The translations under genes and the position numbers were made by a program. The notes under the pieces were generated by a model, which saw only the letters and a program-made list of their open reading frames with translations, was not told where the DNA came from and made no database searches. 64,000 nt of DNA, taken from positions 19,269 to 83,268 of the forward strand of contig NZ_LRQV01000013.1 in NCBI RefSeq assembly GCF_001567585.1, written 5' to 3'. Positions 41,456 through 50,171 of this stretch are shown here, in pieces (positions within the stretch are counted from its first letter, which is position 1; each line of letters opens with the position of its first letter). Source of the DNA: Micromonospora rosaria (GTDB lineage: Bacteria > Actinomycetota > Actinomycetes > Mycobacteriales > Micromonosporaceae).

Positions 41456-41461
41456 TACCAT
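41456..41461 (+). promoter_or_regulatory. Leaderless -10 element of the histidine kinase gene
   Basis: TACCAT ends seven bases before GTG 41469, without an RBS. This supports GTG 41469 over earlier in-frame codons from 41301 on. Confidence 0.45.
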
Positions 41462-41468
41462 CGGGTAC

Positions 41469-42605
41469 GTGCGCGAGCTTGTCCGCTCCGTGTGGGCCGA
41501 GCCCCGGGCCCCCGACCCGCCGGGGCGGGTGTGGCGCGACCGGGCGCTGGTGGGCGGGCTCGTCCCGCTGGTGCTCCTCGAAGGGTTGCTCCGGCCCGAG
41601 GTGCCGGCACGCGCCGCCGCGGTGTTCGTCGCGCTGGCGCTGGTGCCCACGCTGTGGTGGCGCCGGAGCAGGCCGCTGCTGATGGTCGCGATCGCCTTCA
41701 CCACCACCGGCGTCACCCCGCTGCTGATCGGGCACGAGCCGGACCTGGCCACCATGGTGTACCTGCTGCTCCTGCCCTACGCGCTGGTCCGCTGGGGCTC
41801 CGGGCGGGAGGCGGCGGCCGGGGCGGCGCTCATCCTCGCCGAGATCGGCCTGTCGGTGGCGCTGGGGCAGCTCAGTCCCGCCGACGCCGTCCTCGGGACG
41901 GTGGTGATGGTCGCGGTGTTCGCCCTCGCCACCGCGTTCCGGTACCGGGCGGGCCTGTGGGCCCGCGGCCTCGACCAGGCCAAGCTGCGCGAGCGGGAGC
42001 GGCTCGCCCGCGACCTGCACGACACGGTGGCCCACCACGTCTCGGCGATGGCGATCCGCGCCCAGGCGGGCATCGCGGTGGCGCAGACCCGGCCGGAGGC
42101 CGCGGTGGACGCGCTTCGGGTGATCGAGGCCGAGGCGACGCGCGCCCTGGCCGAGATGCGCACGATGGTGCACACCCTGCGCCGGAGCCACTCCGTGGAT
42201 CTGGCCCCCAGCCCGGGGATCCCGGACCTCGTCGGGCTGGCGGACCGGTCACCGCCCGGGCCGGTGGTCGACGTGGAACTGCTCGGCGACCTCGACGACG
42301 TCCCGTCGACCGTCGGGACCGCGATCTACCGGCTCGCCCAGGAGTCGGTGACCAACGCGCGACGGCACGCCCGGCACGCGACCCGCATCGAGGTCCGGGT
42401 CGCCGCCGACGCCGGGGCGGTCCGCCTGCGGGTCAGCGACGACGGCGACACCCGGTCGGCCCGCCCCGCCGGTCCCGGCGGCTTCGGCATCGTCGGCATG
42501 ACGGAGCGGGCGGGGCTGCTCGGCGGCACCTGCGAGGCCGGTCCCGACCCCGACCGGGGGTGGACCGTGGCCGTGGCGCTGCCCCGGACCGGAACCGCCG
42601 GATGA
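41469..42605 (+). CDS. Sensor histidine kinase (HisKA_3/NarL type)
   Basis: This 378-residue membrane kinase has four or five hydrophobic helices in residues ~25-160. The dimerisation/phosphoacceptor helix [22 protein letters not shown] carries His184. The HATPase has N box [18 protein letters not shown] and G boxes VSDDGDT and [17 protein letters not shown]. It lacks a recognisable periplasmic sensor domain, so it probably senses through its membrane part. The response-regulator gene overlaps by 4 nt. It is leaderless, as judged from the -10 spacing. The controlled genes are unknown; the divergent DUF2306 gene is the nearest candidate. Confidence 0.92.
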   Translation: MRELVRSVWAEPRAPDPPGRVWRDRALVGGLVPLVLLEGLLRPEVPARAAAVFVALALVPTLWWRRSRPLLMVAIAFTTTGVTPLLIGHEPDLATMVYLLLLPYALVRWGSGREAAAGAALILAEIGLSVALGQLSPADAVLGTVVMVAVFALATAFRYRAGLWARGLDQAKLRERERLARDLHDTVAHHVSAMAIRAQAGIAVAQTRPEAAVDALRVIEAEATRALAEMRTMVHTLRRSHSVDLAPSPGIPDLVGLADRSPPGPVVDVELLGDLDDVPSTVGTAIYRLAQESVTNARRHARHATRIEVRVAADAGAVRLRVSDDGDTRSARPAGPGGFGIVGMTERAGLLGGTCEAGPDPDRGWTVAVALPRTGTAG

Positions 42606-43288
42606 CCGGCGGCCCGCTCATCCGGGTGGTCGTCGCCGACGACCAGGAGATCGTCCGTACCGGACTGACGATGATCCTCGACGCCCAGCCGGACATCGAG
42701 GTCGTGGGCGAGGCCGGCGACGGCCACCGGGCCGTCGAGCTGGCCCGGCGGCTGCGCCCGGACGTGTGCCTGTTCGACATCCGGATGCCCGGGATGAACG
42801 GCATCGAGGCCACCCGGCACCTCGCCGGGCCGGCCGTCGTCGATCCCCTCGCCGTGGTCGTCATCACCACGTTCGACCTCGACGAGTACGTCTACGCCGC
42901 GCTGCGCGCCGGAGCACGCGGGTTCCTGCTCAAGGGCTCCGGTACGGCCCTGCTCACCCAGGCCGTCCGCGCCGCCGCCGCCGGCGACGCCCTCATCGCG
43001 CCGACCGTCACCACCCGGCTGCTCACGGCCTTCGCCGAGCTGGGGCCGGGCACTCCCCCGAGGCAGCCGGTCGACGCGCTCACCGGCCGGGAGGAGGAGG
43101 TGCTCGTCGCCGTGGCGGGCGGTCGGACCAACACCGAGATCGCCCGCGAGCTGCACATCAGCCTCAGCACCGTGAAGACCCACGTCGCGAGCCTGATGGC
43201 CAAGCTGGCCGCCCGCAACCGGGTGGAGATCGCCATGTGGGCGTACGAGACGGGCCGGGTCGGGAAGGGCCACGGCGGCGCGGGGTAG
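42602..43288 (+). CDS. LuxR/NarL-family response regulator
   Basis: This 228-residue protein has a receiver domain with acidic pair DD ([14 protein letters not shown]), phosphoacceptor Asp59 (CLFDIRMPG), switch Thr (VVITTFD) and Lys (FLLKGS). A C-terminal GerE/LuxR HTH follows ([43 protein letters not shown]). ATG 42602 overlaps the kinase stop by 4 nt, making a cognate pair. It activates or represses unknown promoters after phosphorylation. Confidence 0.93.
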   Translation: MTGGPLIRVVVADDQEIVRTGLTMILDAQPDIEVVGEAGDGHRAVELARRLRPDVCLFDIRMPGMNGIEATRHLAGPAVVDPLAVVVITTFDLDEYVYAALRAGARGFLLKGSGTALLTQAVRAAAAGDALIAPTVTTRLLTAFAELGPGTPPRQPVDALTGREEEVLVAVAGGRTNTEIARELHISLSTVKTHVASLMAKLAARNRVEIAMWAYETGRVGKGHGGAG

Positions 43289-43330
43289 CGCCCGTGAGCG
43301 CCGTCATCACCGAGGTCCGGTACGGCCCGG

Positions 43331-43885
43331 TCAGCGGCCGACGTCGGGTGACGCGGCCGGCGGCAGCGGCAGCTCGACGGCGGTGACCGCCCCGACCCGC
43401 CCGGCGGAGTGCGCCGGTGGCGGCATGCCGGCCAGCGGTGAGCGGCTGTGCACCCGACCCCGGCCGGTCGGATCCGGCCGCCGGTCGACCTCGCAGGTCA
43501 CCATCCGGATCGGCGGGGGTGGCGCGGTGAACCGGCCGGCGCCCCAGCGCACCCAGAGTGGGATCCGCCCCGCGTCCGCCTCGGCGAGCAGCTTCTCCCA
43601 GGTACGCCGCCGGGTGCCGTGGTCGACCTCGACGACGACGGGCGGCCCGTCCGGACGGGCGCAGGCCACGTCGAGCACCGAGTGCTGCGCGGCCATCGGC
43701 GGGGGCAGCGGCAACACGCTGGGCGCCCGCCGGTAGACCCGCCAGCCGCGCTCCCCCGCCCAGTCGGCCACCGCGTCGATCAGCCGGGCGGTGACCTGGT
43801 CGGTGGTCAGGTCGGTGAAGGCGAGCGCGTCGAGTCGGTCGGCCAGTGACGCCGCCAGCCGTTCCCCGTCCCCGCCCACCGTCAT
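43331..43885 (-). CDS. Hypothetical protein, possible nuclease-like fold
   Basis: This 184-residue protein starts at ATG 43885, six bases after a -10 box TACCCT on the same strand (43897-43892). The middle reads HSVLDVACARPDGPPVVVEVDHGTRRRTWEKLLAEADAGRIPLWVRWG. The order Asp, then Glu-x-Asp after a turn, then a helix with Lys resembles PD-(D/E)xK-type proteins, although the usual Lys is replaced by Asp. No signal peptide or membrane segment is present. The C-terminal ~45 residues are Pro/Arg-rich and look disordered. Function unknown. Confidence 0.68.
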   Translation of the reverse strand: MTVGGDGERLAASLADRLDALAFTDLTTDQVTARLIDAVADWAGERGWRVYRRAPSVLPLPPPMAAQHSVLDVACARPDGPPVVVEVDHGTRRRTWEKLLAEADAGRIPLWVRWGAGRFTAPPPPIRMVTCEVDRRPDPTGRGRVHSRSPLAGMPPPAHSAGRVGAVTAVELPLPPAASPDVGR

Positions 43886-44218
43886 CGCCGCAGGGTAGCG
43901 ACGCGGCCGGACCGCCGTCACCGCGGGGCGACGCGCCGGTGGCGTGGGGACGGCGGGGCCGGCGTCTCCGGACGCCCGGCAGCGCGGCGCGCCGGACACC
44001 GGCACCCCATTTGCATGCATTCATCAGTGCCAATGCTATTGGCGCGCTATCTCCCTCTGGGCGGACAACCGGAAGCCCGGTGCGCGAGCTTGCGATCATC
44101 AACGAATCGGCACTAGCATTTCCCGCATCGTCACCGCATTGTTCACGCCTCCTCCGGCGAGCACATTGACTGCGTTTGCCACGCACCTTTCGGTGCCCGG
44201 ATTCCTCAGGAGAAACGC
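43886..44218. other. Intergenic region, AT-richer in its right half
   Basis: About 330 bp. The left end carries the -10 box of the leftward hypothetical gene (AGGGTA 43892-43897). From 44010 the DNA is clearly less GC-rich than the rest of the window and contains TGCATGCA (44023-44030 region). It ends in the RBS AGGAGA (44207-44212) of the RhiA-like gene. No gene with the local codon pattern is visible. Confidence 0.5.
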
Positions 44219-44977
44219 ATGGGCAAAGACGTGTCAATGAGCCGCCGGCAGGGCCTCACGACCCTGGGCCTGACGCTCGGCGCGGCCGTGCTGGGCAGCG
44301 CGGCGACACCCGCGTCAGCCGGCCCGGCAACGACGGGCCGGAGGCGGGCCGCGCTCACCGGCACGCCGTACAGCGTCACGATCGTCAACAATTCCAAAAT
44401 CGACGACGAGAACGCGATCGTGTTCCAGCAGCAGCCCAGCCAGCCGGCAGACATGTACTCGTTGGCCTGGCTGTCGAAGATGTGCCACGCCGGCACCAGC
44501 ATCACCTTCAAATGGACGATCGACTACAACTTCGTCTGGGGTCAGACCGGAACGCTCAAGCCCGGCGTCGACTACGAGGCGGGCCAGATCATCCCCGCCG
44601 ACCTCCAGAACCAGAACATGGTCACCCTCTCGTACATCGACGACGGTTTCGAGTTCGGGACGCCGACCTCGGGCGCCGCCCCCGGGTCACTGCTCATCAC
44701 CGAGGACGAGACGGTGCCCGGCCCCGGACTGGCCACCCAGGGCAGCGTCGGGATCGGGATGTCCGGGGCGGGCACGTTCGTGGTGCCGACCCAGCCCAAG
44801 ACCGGCGCGCAGTTCCTGCTCACCCCGACCTACTGGCTGGCGTTCGGCAGTTACAAGGCCGGCACGGTCGTCACCGAGGACATCCTGACCGAGCCGTACC
44901 AACTCAAGTACCCCGACGGCGAGACCGACGCCACGGCGGTCTTCGACGGTGAGAACTGGACGATCACGTTCGGCTGA
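44219..44977 (+). CDS. Tat-exported RhiA-like protein
   Basis: This 252-residue protein has a twin-arginine signal peptide (SMSRRQGLTTLGLTLGAAVLG, cleavage near ASA at ~34). The mature part YSVTIVNNSKIDDENAIVFQQQPSQPADMYSLAWLSKMCHAGTSITFKWTIDYNFVWGQTGTLKPGV matches my memory of the rhizosphere-expressed RhiA family, whose biochemical role is unknown. It is Asn/Gln-rich and predicted all-beta. AGGAGA precedes ATG 44219. The AT-richer upstream DNA and slightly less extreme codon use suggest acquisition by transfer or relaxed expression constraints. No operon partner. Confidence 0.75.
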   Translation: MGKDVSMSRRQGLTTLGLTLGAAVLGSAATPASAGPATTGRRRAALTGTPYSVTIVNNSKIDDENAIVFQQQPSQPADMYSLAWLSKMCHAGTSITFKWTIDYNFVWGQTGTLKPGVDYEAGQIIPADLQNQNMVTLSYIDDGFEFGTPTSGAAPGSLLITEDETVPGPGLATQGSVGIGMSGAGTFVVPTQPKTGAQFLLTPTYWLAFGSYKAGTVVTEDILTEPYQLKYPDGETDATAVFDGENWTITFG

Positions 44978-45068
44978 GGACCGGGCCGGGACCGTCCTCC
45001 CGGCCCCTCCGGCCGGACCGTCCCCACACGCACCGCAGGTCGTTCCCCCGGCTCACACCCGAGCGGGT

Positions 45069-45096
45069 CAACAAGTTAGCCTAGCCTAACTTGTTG
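45069..45096. promoter_or_regulatory. Iron-box-like palindrome (DmdR/IdeR type)
   Basis: Perfect 11-bp arms CAACAAGTTAG and CTAACTTGTTG flank CCTAGC. The core GTTAGCCTAGCCTAA matches 13 of 15 positions of the GTTAGGCTAACCTAA part of the DmdR/IdeR iron box as I recall it. It lies 15 bp before ATG 45111. Iron-dependent repression of the ABC exporter operon is expected. Confidence 0.65.
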
Positions 45097-45110
45097 AGAG
45101 TGGGGCGGGG

Positions 45111-45200
45111 ATGACAGAGACCACGGCGCGAGTCCGCCGGGCCGGCCAACGATCGCTCGGGGTGGTCGCCGCGCACCTGCGCCGGCCACGGGCGGTGTGA
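45111..45200 (+). CDS. 29-residue upstream ORF: leader peptide or remnant of an ABC gene
   Basis: ATG 45111 is preceded by GGGGCGGGG and gives MTETTARVRRAGQRSLGVV followed by AAHLRRPRAV, then TGA overlapping the next GTG (45197) by 4 nt. The sequence looks like the cytoplasmic N-terminus of an actinobacterial ABC half-transporter cut short before its first helix. It may therefore be the stump of a lost gene that now couples translation of the exporter, or a genuine leader peptide. Confidence 0.45.
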   Translation: MTETTARVRRAGQRSLGVVAAHLRRPRAV

Positions 45201-46882
45201 GGATGCGCGCCGTGTCACCGGCCGGTCGGCTGATCCGTGGAATGTTCTGGCGCCAGCGGCGCGACACCGTCCTGTGCGCCGCCTTCTGGTCCCTGCACCA
45301 GGTCTGCGAGGCGCTCGTCCCGGTGGCGATCGGGCTGGTCATCGACCAGGCGGTCGGCACCGGGTCGACCACCGCGATGCTCTGGTCGGTCCTGGGGATC
45401 TTCGGGCTGTTCACCGCGCTCACCATGGGCTGGCGGTCGGGTTTCTGGTTCCTGTCCAGGGCGATGGTGGAGGAGTCGCACGCCCTGCGGATGCGGGTGG
45501 TCCGGCGGGTCGTCGCCGGGCAGGGCATCCGCACCCGCCGCCAGAGCGGGGAACTGCTCTCGATCGCCACCTCCGACACCGAGGCCTCCGCCGAGCTGCT
45601 CGAACTGGGCAGCCGGGTCGTGTCCGCGCTGCTGGGTCTGACGGTCGCGACGGTCGTGCTGCTCCGGATCGACTGGTCCCTCGGCCTCGGCCTGGTGGTG
45701 GGCATCCCGGTGCTGGTGCTCGGGCTCAACGCGCTCGGGCCGCTCGTGGGCCGCCACACGGCGGCGCAGCAGCAGGCCATCGGTCGTGCCGCCGCGACGG
45801 CGGCGGATCTGCTGCACGGGCTCCGGCCGCTGCGGGGCTTCGGCGGCGTCGACGAGGCCGCACGTCGGTACCGGTCCGCCAGCCGTACCTCGCTGCGTGC
45901 CAACATCGGGGCGGTCAAGGCCGGAGCCGTGTTCGTCGGCGCGTCGACGTTCACCACCGGTCTGCTGATCACGGTCGTCGCCGCGTTGGCGGGCTGGTTC
46001 GCGCTCCAGGGCCGGATCACGTTCGGGGAACTGATCACCATCGTCGGGCTGGCGGCGTTCATCACCGACCCGGTGCTCAACCTCGCCGACTGCGTCTTCA
46101 AGCTGGCCACCGCGCGGGCCAGCGCCGCCCGGGTCGCCGAGGTGCTCGACGCACCGGAGCGCGTCTCGTCGGGTACGCGGACGGCGCAGCCGGGCACCCT
46201 GGTCCTCGACGACGTCCACGCACCGGGCCTGGACGGCGTCAGCCTCGCCGTCGAGCCCGGTGAGCTGCTCGGGGTCGTCACCGGGGAGACCGCGACCGCG
46301 GACGCCGTCACCGACCTGCTCACGGGCGCCCGACCGCCGGAACGGGGGGAGGTCACCCTGGCCGGTACGCCGGTGCGGGACCTCGACATCGCCTCGCTGC
46401 GCCGGGTCGTGCTCGTCGAGCCGCACGCGGTCGACCTGTTCGGGTCCTCGATCCGCGAGGCGCTGCACACCGGTACCGACCACGACGAGGCGACGGTGGA
46501 CCGGGCCCTGGCGGCGGCGTCCGCCAGCGACCTGCGCACCGACGGCGGCAAGGGCCTGGACCGGGAACTGCTCGACCACGGGCTCAACCTCTCCGGCGGC
46601 CAGCGGCAGCGGCTCGCCCTGGCCCGGGCGCTGCTCGCCGACCGTCCGGTCACCGTGCTGCGCGACCCGACGACAGCCGTCGACGCGGTCACCGAGCACG
46701 CCATCGCCGACGGGGTGCGCGCGTACCGCGACGGGCAGGCGACGGTGCTGGTCACCACCAGCGCGCCGCTGCTCGACCGCTGCGACCGCGTCGTGTTCGT
46801 CCACGGCGGGCGGGTCGCGGCCGTCGGACGCCACCGCGACCTGCTCGCGCAACCCCCGTACGCCGAGGTGGTGCTGCGATGA
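45197..46882 (+). CDS. ABC exporter half-transporter with degenerate ATP site
   Basis: This 561-residue protein has six membrane helices (~20-290) and a C-terminal ABC domain. Walker A is destroyed: the expected GxxGxGKS/T reads GVVTGETATADA (~359-370). The signature LSGGQRQRLALARALL (~465) is intact, while Walker B reads VTVLRDPTTAVD without the catalytic Glu. It cannot hydrolyse ATP by its own site and must pair with the next gene product. GTG 45197 overlaps the 29-residue ORF; ATG 45203 is an alternative. The iron box upstream suggests export or import of a siderophore or haem-related compound. Confidence 0.88.
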   Translation: MRMRAVSPAGRLIRGMFWRQRRDTVLCAAFWSLHQVCEALVPVAIGLVIDQAVGTGSTTAMLWSVLGIFGLFTALTMGWRSGFWFLSRAMVEESHALRMRVVRRVVAGQGIRTRRQSGELLSIATSDTEASAELLELGSRVVSALLGLTVATVVLLRIDWSLGLGLVVGIPVLVLGLNALGPLVGRHTAAQQQAIGRAAATAADLLHGLRPLRGFGGVDEAARRYRSASRTSLRANIGAVKAGAVFVGASTFTTGLLITVVAALAGWFALQGRITFGELITIVGLAAFITDPVLNLADCVFKLATARASAARVAEVLDAPERVSSGTRTAQPGTLVLDDVHAPGLDGVSLAVEPGELLGVVTGETATADAVTDLLTGARPPERGEVTLAGTPVRDLDIASLRRVVLVEPHAVDLFGSSIREALHTGTDHDEATVDRALAAASASDLRTDGGKGLDRELLDHGLNLSGGQRQRLALARALLADRPVTVLRDPTTAVDAVTEHAIADGVRAYRDGQATVLVTTSAPLLDRCDRVVFVHGGRVAAVGRHRDLLAQPPYAEVVLR

Positions 46883-48633
46883 CCGGCCCGGTCCCCACGA
46901 TCCTGCCCGTCGCGACCGGCCGGGTGACCGCCGCCGTCTTCTGGCGGGCGCTGCGCCGCCATCCGGTGCTCGCCTGGACGTCGGTCGCCACGGCGACCGC
47001 GGCCAGCGGCGCGGCCGTGGTGGTGCCGATCCTGCTCGGCCGGCTGGTCGACCTGGTGGTGGCCGGCGGCACCGTCCGGTCACTGCTGCTGATCTCGGCG
47101 TGGATCCTCGCCGCCGGCCTCGTCGCCGCGGTGCTGACCGGGGTGTCCCGGTGGCTGGTCACCGAGTGGGGTACGCGGGCCTGCGCCGACCTGCGCGAGC
47201 AGGTGCTCGACCACGCGCTGCGGATGGACCCGGCGCGGCTGGAGGCCGTCGGGTCCGGCGACGTGGCCTCCCGGGTCACCGAGGACGTGGAGCAGGTCAC
47301 CGACTCCGTCCAGTTGGCCGCCGGGGTCTTCACCTCGCTGGTCACCGTCGTGATCACCTTCGCCGGCTTCGCGACGCTCGACTGGCGGATCGCCGCCGCG
47401 TTCCTGGTCGTCTTCCCGGTGTACGTGCTGAGCCTGCGCCGGTTCGTGCCGCGGGCCGCCCGGCTCTACGCCGCCGAGCGCCAGGCCGCGGCGGTCCGGA
47501 CGCAGAGCCTGCTCACCACCTTCACCGGCGCCCGGACGGTGCACGCCTACGGGATGCAGGAGCCGCAGGGCCGGCGGGTCGAGGAGGCGTCGCGCGGTGC
47601 GGTGGTCGCCCGGCTGCGGGCCGTCCGGGGCTTCCTCTGGTTCGCGAACATGATGAACTACGCCGAGGCGATCGGGCTCACCGCCGTGCTGCTCACCGGC
47701 TTCCTGCTGGTCCGCGGGGAGGTCAGCACGGTCGGCGACGTCACGGCCGCCGCGCTGCTGTTCCACCGGCTCTTCGGCCCGCTCGGCATGCTGCTGATCT
47801 CGTTCAACGACGTCCAGTCGGCGGGCGCGGCGCTCGCCCGGCTCGTCGGCATCGCCGGGCTCGACGTGCCGGCGGCACGGGTCGTCGACCCGGCCGGCTC
47901 CCGGGCGCCGGCCGGGGTCGTCGCCTCGTCGGTGTCGCACCGGTACCCCGACGGCCCGACCGTGCTGCACGACGTCTCGATCGAGATCGCCCCCGGCGAG
48001 TCGCTGGCGATCGTCGGGGAGAGCGGGGCGGGCAAGACGACCCTCGCGGCCATCCTCGGTGGGGTCTTCCCCGCCACCGGCGGCAAGGTGTGGCTGGGCG
48101 ACCTGCCGATCGACGACCTGCACCCGGACGAGCTGCGCCGCCTCGTCGGCGTGGTCACCCAGGAGGTCCACGTCTTCGCCGGGACGCTCGCCGACGACCT
48201 CCGGCTGGCCGCCCCGCACGCCGACGACGCGCAGCTGCACGCCGCGTTGGCGCTGGTCGGGGCCGACACCTGGGTCGCCGCGCTCCCCGACGGGCTCCAG
48301 ACCGTGGTCGGCGACGGCGAGCACCACCTCACTCCGAGCCAGGCGCAACAGGTCGCGCTGGCCCGGATCGCCCTGCTCGACCCGCCGATCGTCGTCCTCG
48401 ACGAGGCGACCGCCGAGGCGGGCAGCGCGGGCGCCCGGCAGCTCGAACTGGCCAGCGCCGCCCTCGTCCGGGGGCGGACGGCGATCGTCGTGGCCCACCG
48501 GCTCACCCAGGCGCAGGCCTGTGACCGGATCGCCGTGATGGCGCACGGCCGCATCGTCGAACTGGGCAGCCCGGAGGAGCTCGTCGCCGCCGGCGGCACC
48601 TACGCGACGCTCTGGTCCGCCTGGCACCGCTGA
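46879..48633 (+). CDS. ABC exporter half-transporter, catalytic partner
   Basis: This 584-residue protein overlaps the previous gene by 4 nt. It has six membrane helices (~20-300), then an ABC domain with intact Walker A GESGAGKTT (380-388), Q-loop VVTQEVHVF and Walker B IVVLDEAT with Glu. Its signature motif is lost: LTPSQAQQ (from 484) replaces LSGGQ. The faults complement those of its partner. Walker A/B here plus LSGGQ from the other subunit give one competent ATP site, and the second site is dead. Such asymmetry is typical of heterodimeric exporters. The substrate is unknown. Confidence 0.9.
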   Translation: MTGPVPTILPVATGRVTAAVFWRALRRHPVLAWTSVATATAASGAAVVVPILLGRLVDLVVAGGTVRSLLLISAWILAAGLVAAVLTGVSRWLVTEWGTRACADLREQVLDHALRMDPARLEAVGSGDVASRVTEDVEQVTDSVQLAAGVFTSLVTVVITFAGFATLDWRIAAAFLVVFPVYVLSLRRFVPRAARLYAAERQAAAVRTQSLLTTFTGARTVHAYGMQEPQGRRVEEASRGAVVARLRAVRGFLWFANMMNYAEAIGLTAVLLTGFLLVRGEVSTVGDVTAAALLFHRLFGPLGMLLISFNDVQSAGAALARLVGIAGLDVPAARVVDPAGSRAPAGVVASSVSHRYPDGPTVLHDVSIEIAPGESLAIVGESGAGKTTLAAILGGVFPATGGKVWLGDLPIDDLHPDELRRLVGVVTQEVHVFAGTLADDLRLAAPHADDAQLHAALALVGADTWVAALPDGLQTVVGDGEHHLTPSQAQQVALARIALLDPPIVVLDEATAEAGSAGARQLELASAALVRGRTAIVVAHRLTQAQACDRIAVMAHGRIVELGSPEELVAAGGTYATLWSAWHR

Positions 48634-48733
48634 CCCGGCTCCCCGACCGCGCGGAGGGCGGCTGACCGCCAGCGTCAGACCCGAGCCCGGCACCGCCCAC
48701 CGACCCCGGGCACGGCGGGCGGGCCACCGTCGG

Positions 48734-50137
48734 CTAGCCGGTCGACGTCGCGCGCAGGGCCCGGGCCAGGCGGCGGACGGCCTCGTCCATCAGCTCGGCC
48801 GGGGCGGCGGCGTAGGTGAGGCGCAGGTACGGGGCGGGCGGCTCGGCGGCGTACCAGGGGCGGCCGGGGAAGACGATGACGCCTTCGGTGGCCGCGGCGG
48901 CCGACAGCGCGACGTCGTCGGTGCCGTCGGGCAGGCGGACCCAGAGGTGCAGGCCGCCGCGCGGTACCGGCTGCTGGCCGAGGTCCGGCAGGTGCCGGCC
49001 GAGCGCGGCGGACAGCGCGGCCCGGCGGGCCCGTAACGCGACGCGCAGGGCGCGGAGGTGGCGGGCCCAGGCCGGGGCGGTGACGATGTCGAGGGTGGCC
49101 TGTTGCAGGGGGCCGGAGACGAAGAAGTCGTCGAGCAGCCGGGCACCGCGCAGCCGGGCACCGGCCGGGCCCCGGGCGCCGATCGCGGCGACGCGCAGCC
49201 CGGGCGCGGCCGACTTGGTCAGGGAGCGCAGGTAGACGACGTGCCCGTCGGGGTCGTCGGCGGCCAGGGGTGGTGGGGCGTCCCCGTCGAGGGTGAGGTC
49301 CCGGGCGTAGTCGTCCTCGATCAGGAACGCCCCGGCGGCGCGGACGGCCTCGGCGACCGGACGCCGGCGGTGGATGGCCAGGGTCGCGCCGTGCGGGTTG
49401 GCGTGCAGCGGCTGGCAGTAGAACAGCCGGGAGCCGGTCCGGGCGAACGCGTCGGCGAGGTGGTCGGGCCGGACGCCGTCGGCGTCGGCGGGCACGGGCA
49501 CCACCCGCAGTCCGGCGGCCCGGGCGGCGGCCAGCGCGCCCAGGTAGGTCGGTGACTCGACGAGCAGGGTGTCGCCGGGGGCGCCGAGCGCCCGCAGCGC
49601 CGTCGACAGCGCGGACTGCCCACCGGGGCAGATCACCAGGTCGTCGGTGCGTAGCCCGGCTCCGGACTCCCGGGCGAACCAGGCGCGCAGGTCCTCACGG
49701 CCCTCGGCCGGGCCGCGCTGCCAGGAGCCCGGCTGCCGGGCGGCGCGGGTGAGCGCGGCGCCGAGCGCGGCGGCCGGCTGGAGGTCCGCGTCCAGGTAGC
49801 CGCCGGAGAGCGGGATCGCGTCGGCGGGCGGGAGCGCCAGCAGTGCCCGCATCTCCTCCTCGCCGGGCCGACGGGGACCGAGCGCGACCGTCTGCCAGGA
49901 CAGGTCGGCGGCGCGTCGCTCGGCCGGTGCGGTGGCCACGAAGGTGCCCCTGCCGGATCGCGTCTCGATCAACCCCTGGGCCACCAGGTGCCGGATCGCC
50001 TCGGCGACGGTGACCGGCGAGGCCTGGTGCCGGGCGGTCAGCTCGCGGACCGAGGGCAGCCGCGAGCCGGGAGCCGCGCCGGCCACGAGGCCACGCAGGT
50101 GTTGGATAACGCGGTCGGCTGCGTTACCGTCATTCAT
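48734..50137 (-). CDS. MocR-family regulator (GntR HTH fused to aminotransferase domain)
   Basis: This 467-residue protein has an N-terminal GntR winged HTH (LPSVRELTARHQASPVTVAEAIRHLVAQGLIETRSGRGTFV, ~27-67). A fold-type-I aminotransferase domain with PLP-binding Lys308 in SLTKSAAPGLRVA follows, with SPTYLGA and Asp in FLIEDDYARD. MocR proteins sense PLP or an amino compound and control a divergent gene. Its ATG (50137) overlaps the ATG of a possible long form of the EamA gene on the other strand. A TACTAT box eight bases upstream suggests a leaderless start. Confidence 0.92.
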   Translation of the reverse strand: MNDGNAADRVIQHLRGLVAGAAPGSRLPSVRELTARHQASPVTVAEAIRHLVAQGLIETRSGRGTFVATAPAERRAADLSWQTVALGPRRPGEEEMRALLALPPADAIPLSGGYLDADLQPAAALGAALTRAARQPGSWQRGPAEGREDLRAWFARESGAGLRTDDLVICPGGQSALSTALRALGAPGDTLLVESPTYLGALAAARAAGLRVVPVPADADGVRPDHLADAFARTGSRLFYCQPLHANPHGATLAIHRRRPVAEAVRAAGAFLIEDDYARDLTLDGDAPPPLAADDPDGHVVYLRSLTKSAAPGLRVAAIGARGPAGARLRGARLLDDFFVSGPLQQATLDIVTAPAWARHLRALRVALRARRAALSAALGRHLPDLGQQPVPRGGLHLWVRLPDGTDDVALSAAAATEGVIVFPGRPWYAAEPPAPYLRLTYAAAPAELMDEAVRRLARALRATSTG

Positions 50138-50158
50138 GACAGGTCATAGTAGCGTTAT
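50106..50158. promoter_or_regulatory. MocR operator candidates in the divergent promoter
   Basis: Three copies of the heptamer GCGTTA(C/T) occur: inverted at 50106-50112 (ATAACGC), then 50121-50127 and 50152-50158. The palindrome ATGAC-AG-GTCAT (50136-50147) lies between the latter two. The leftmost copies lie within the MocR coding start. Paired direct and inverted half-sites fit MocR/PdxR-type binding. Confidence 0.5.
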
Positions 50159-50171
50159 CGCGCGCCCGACG

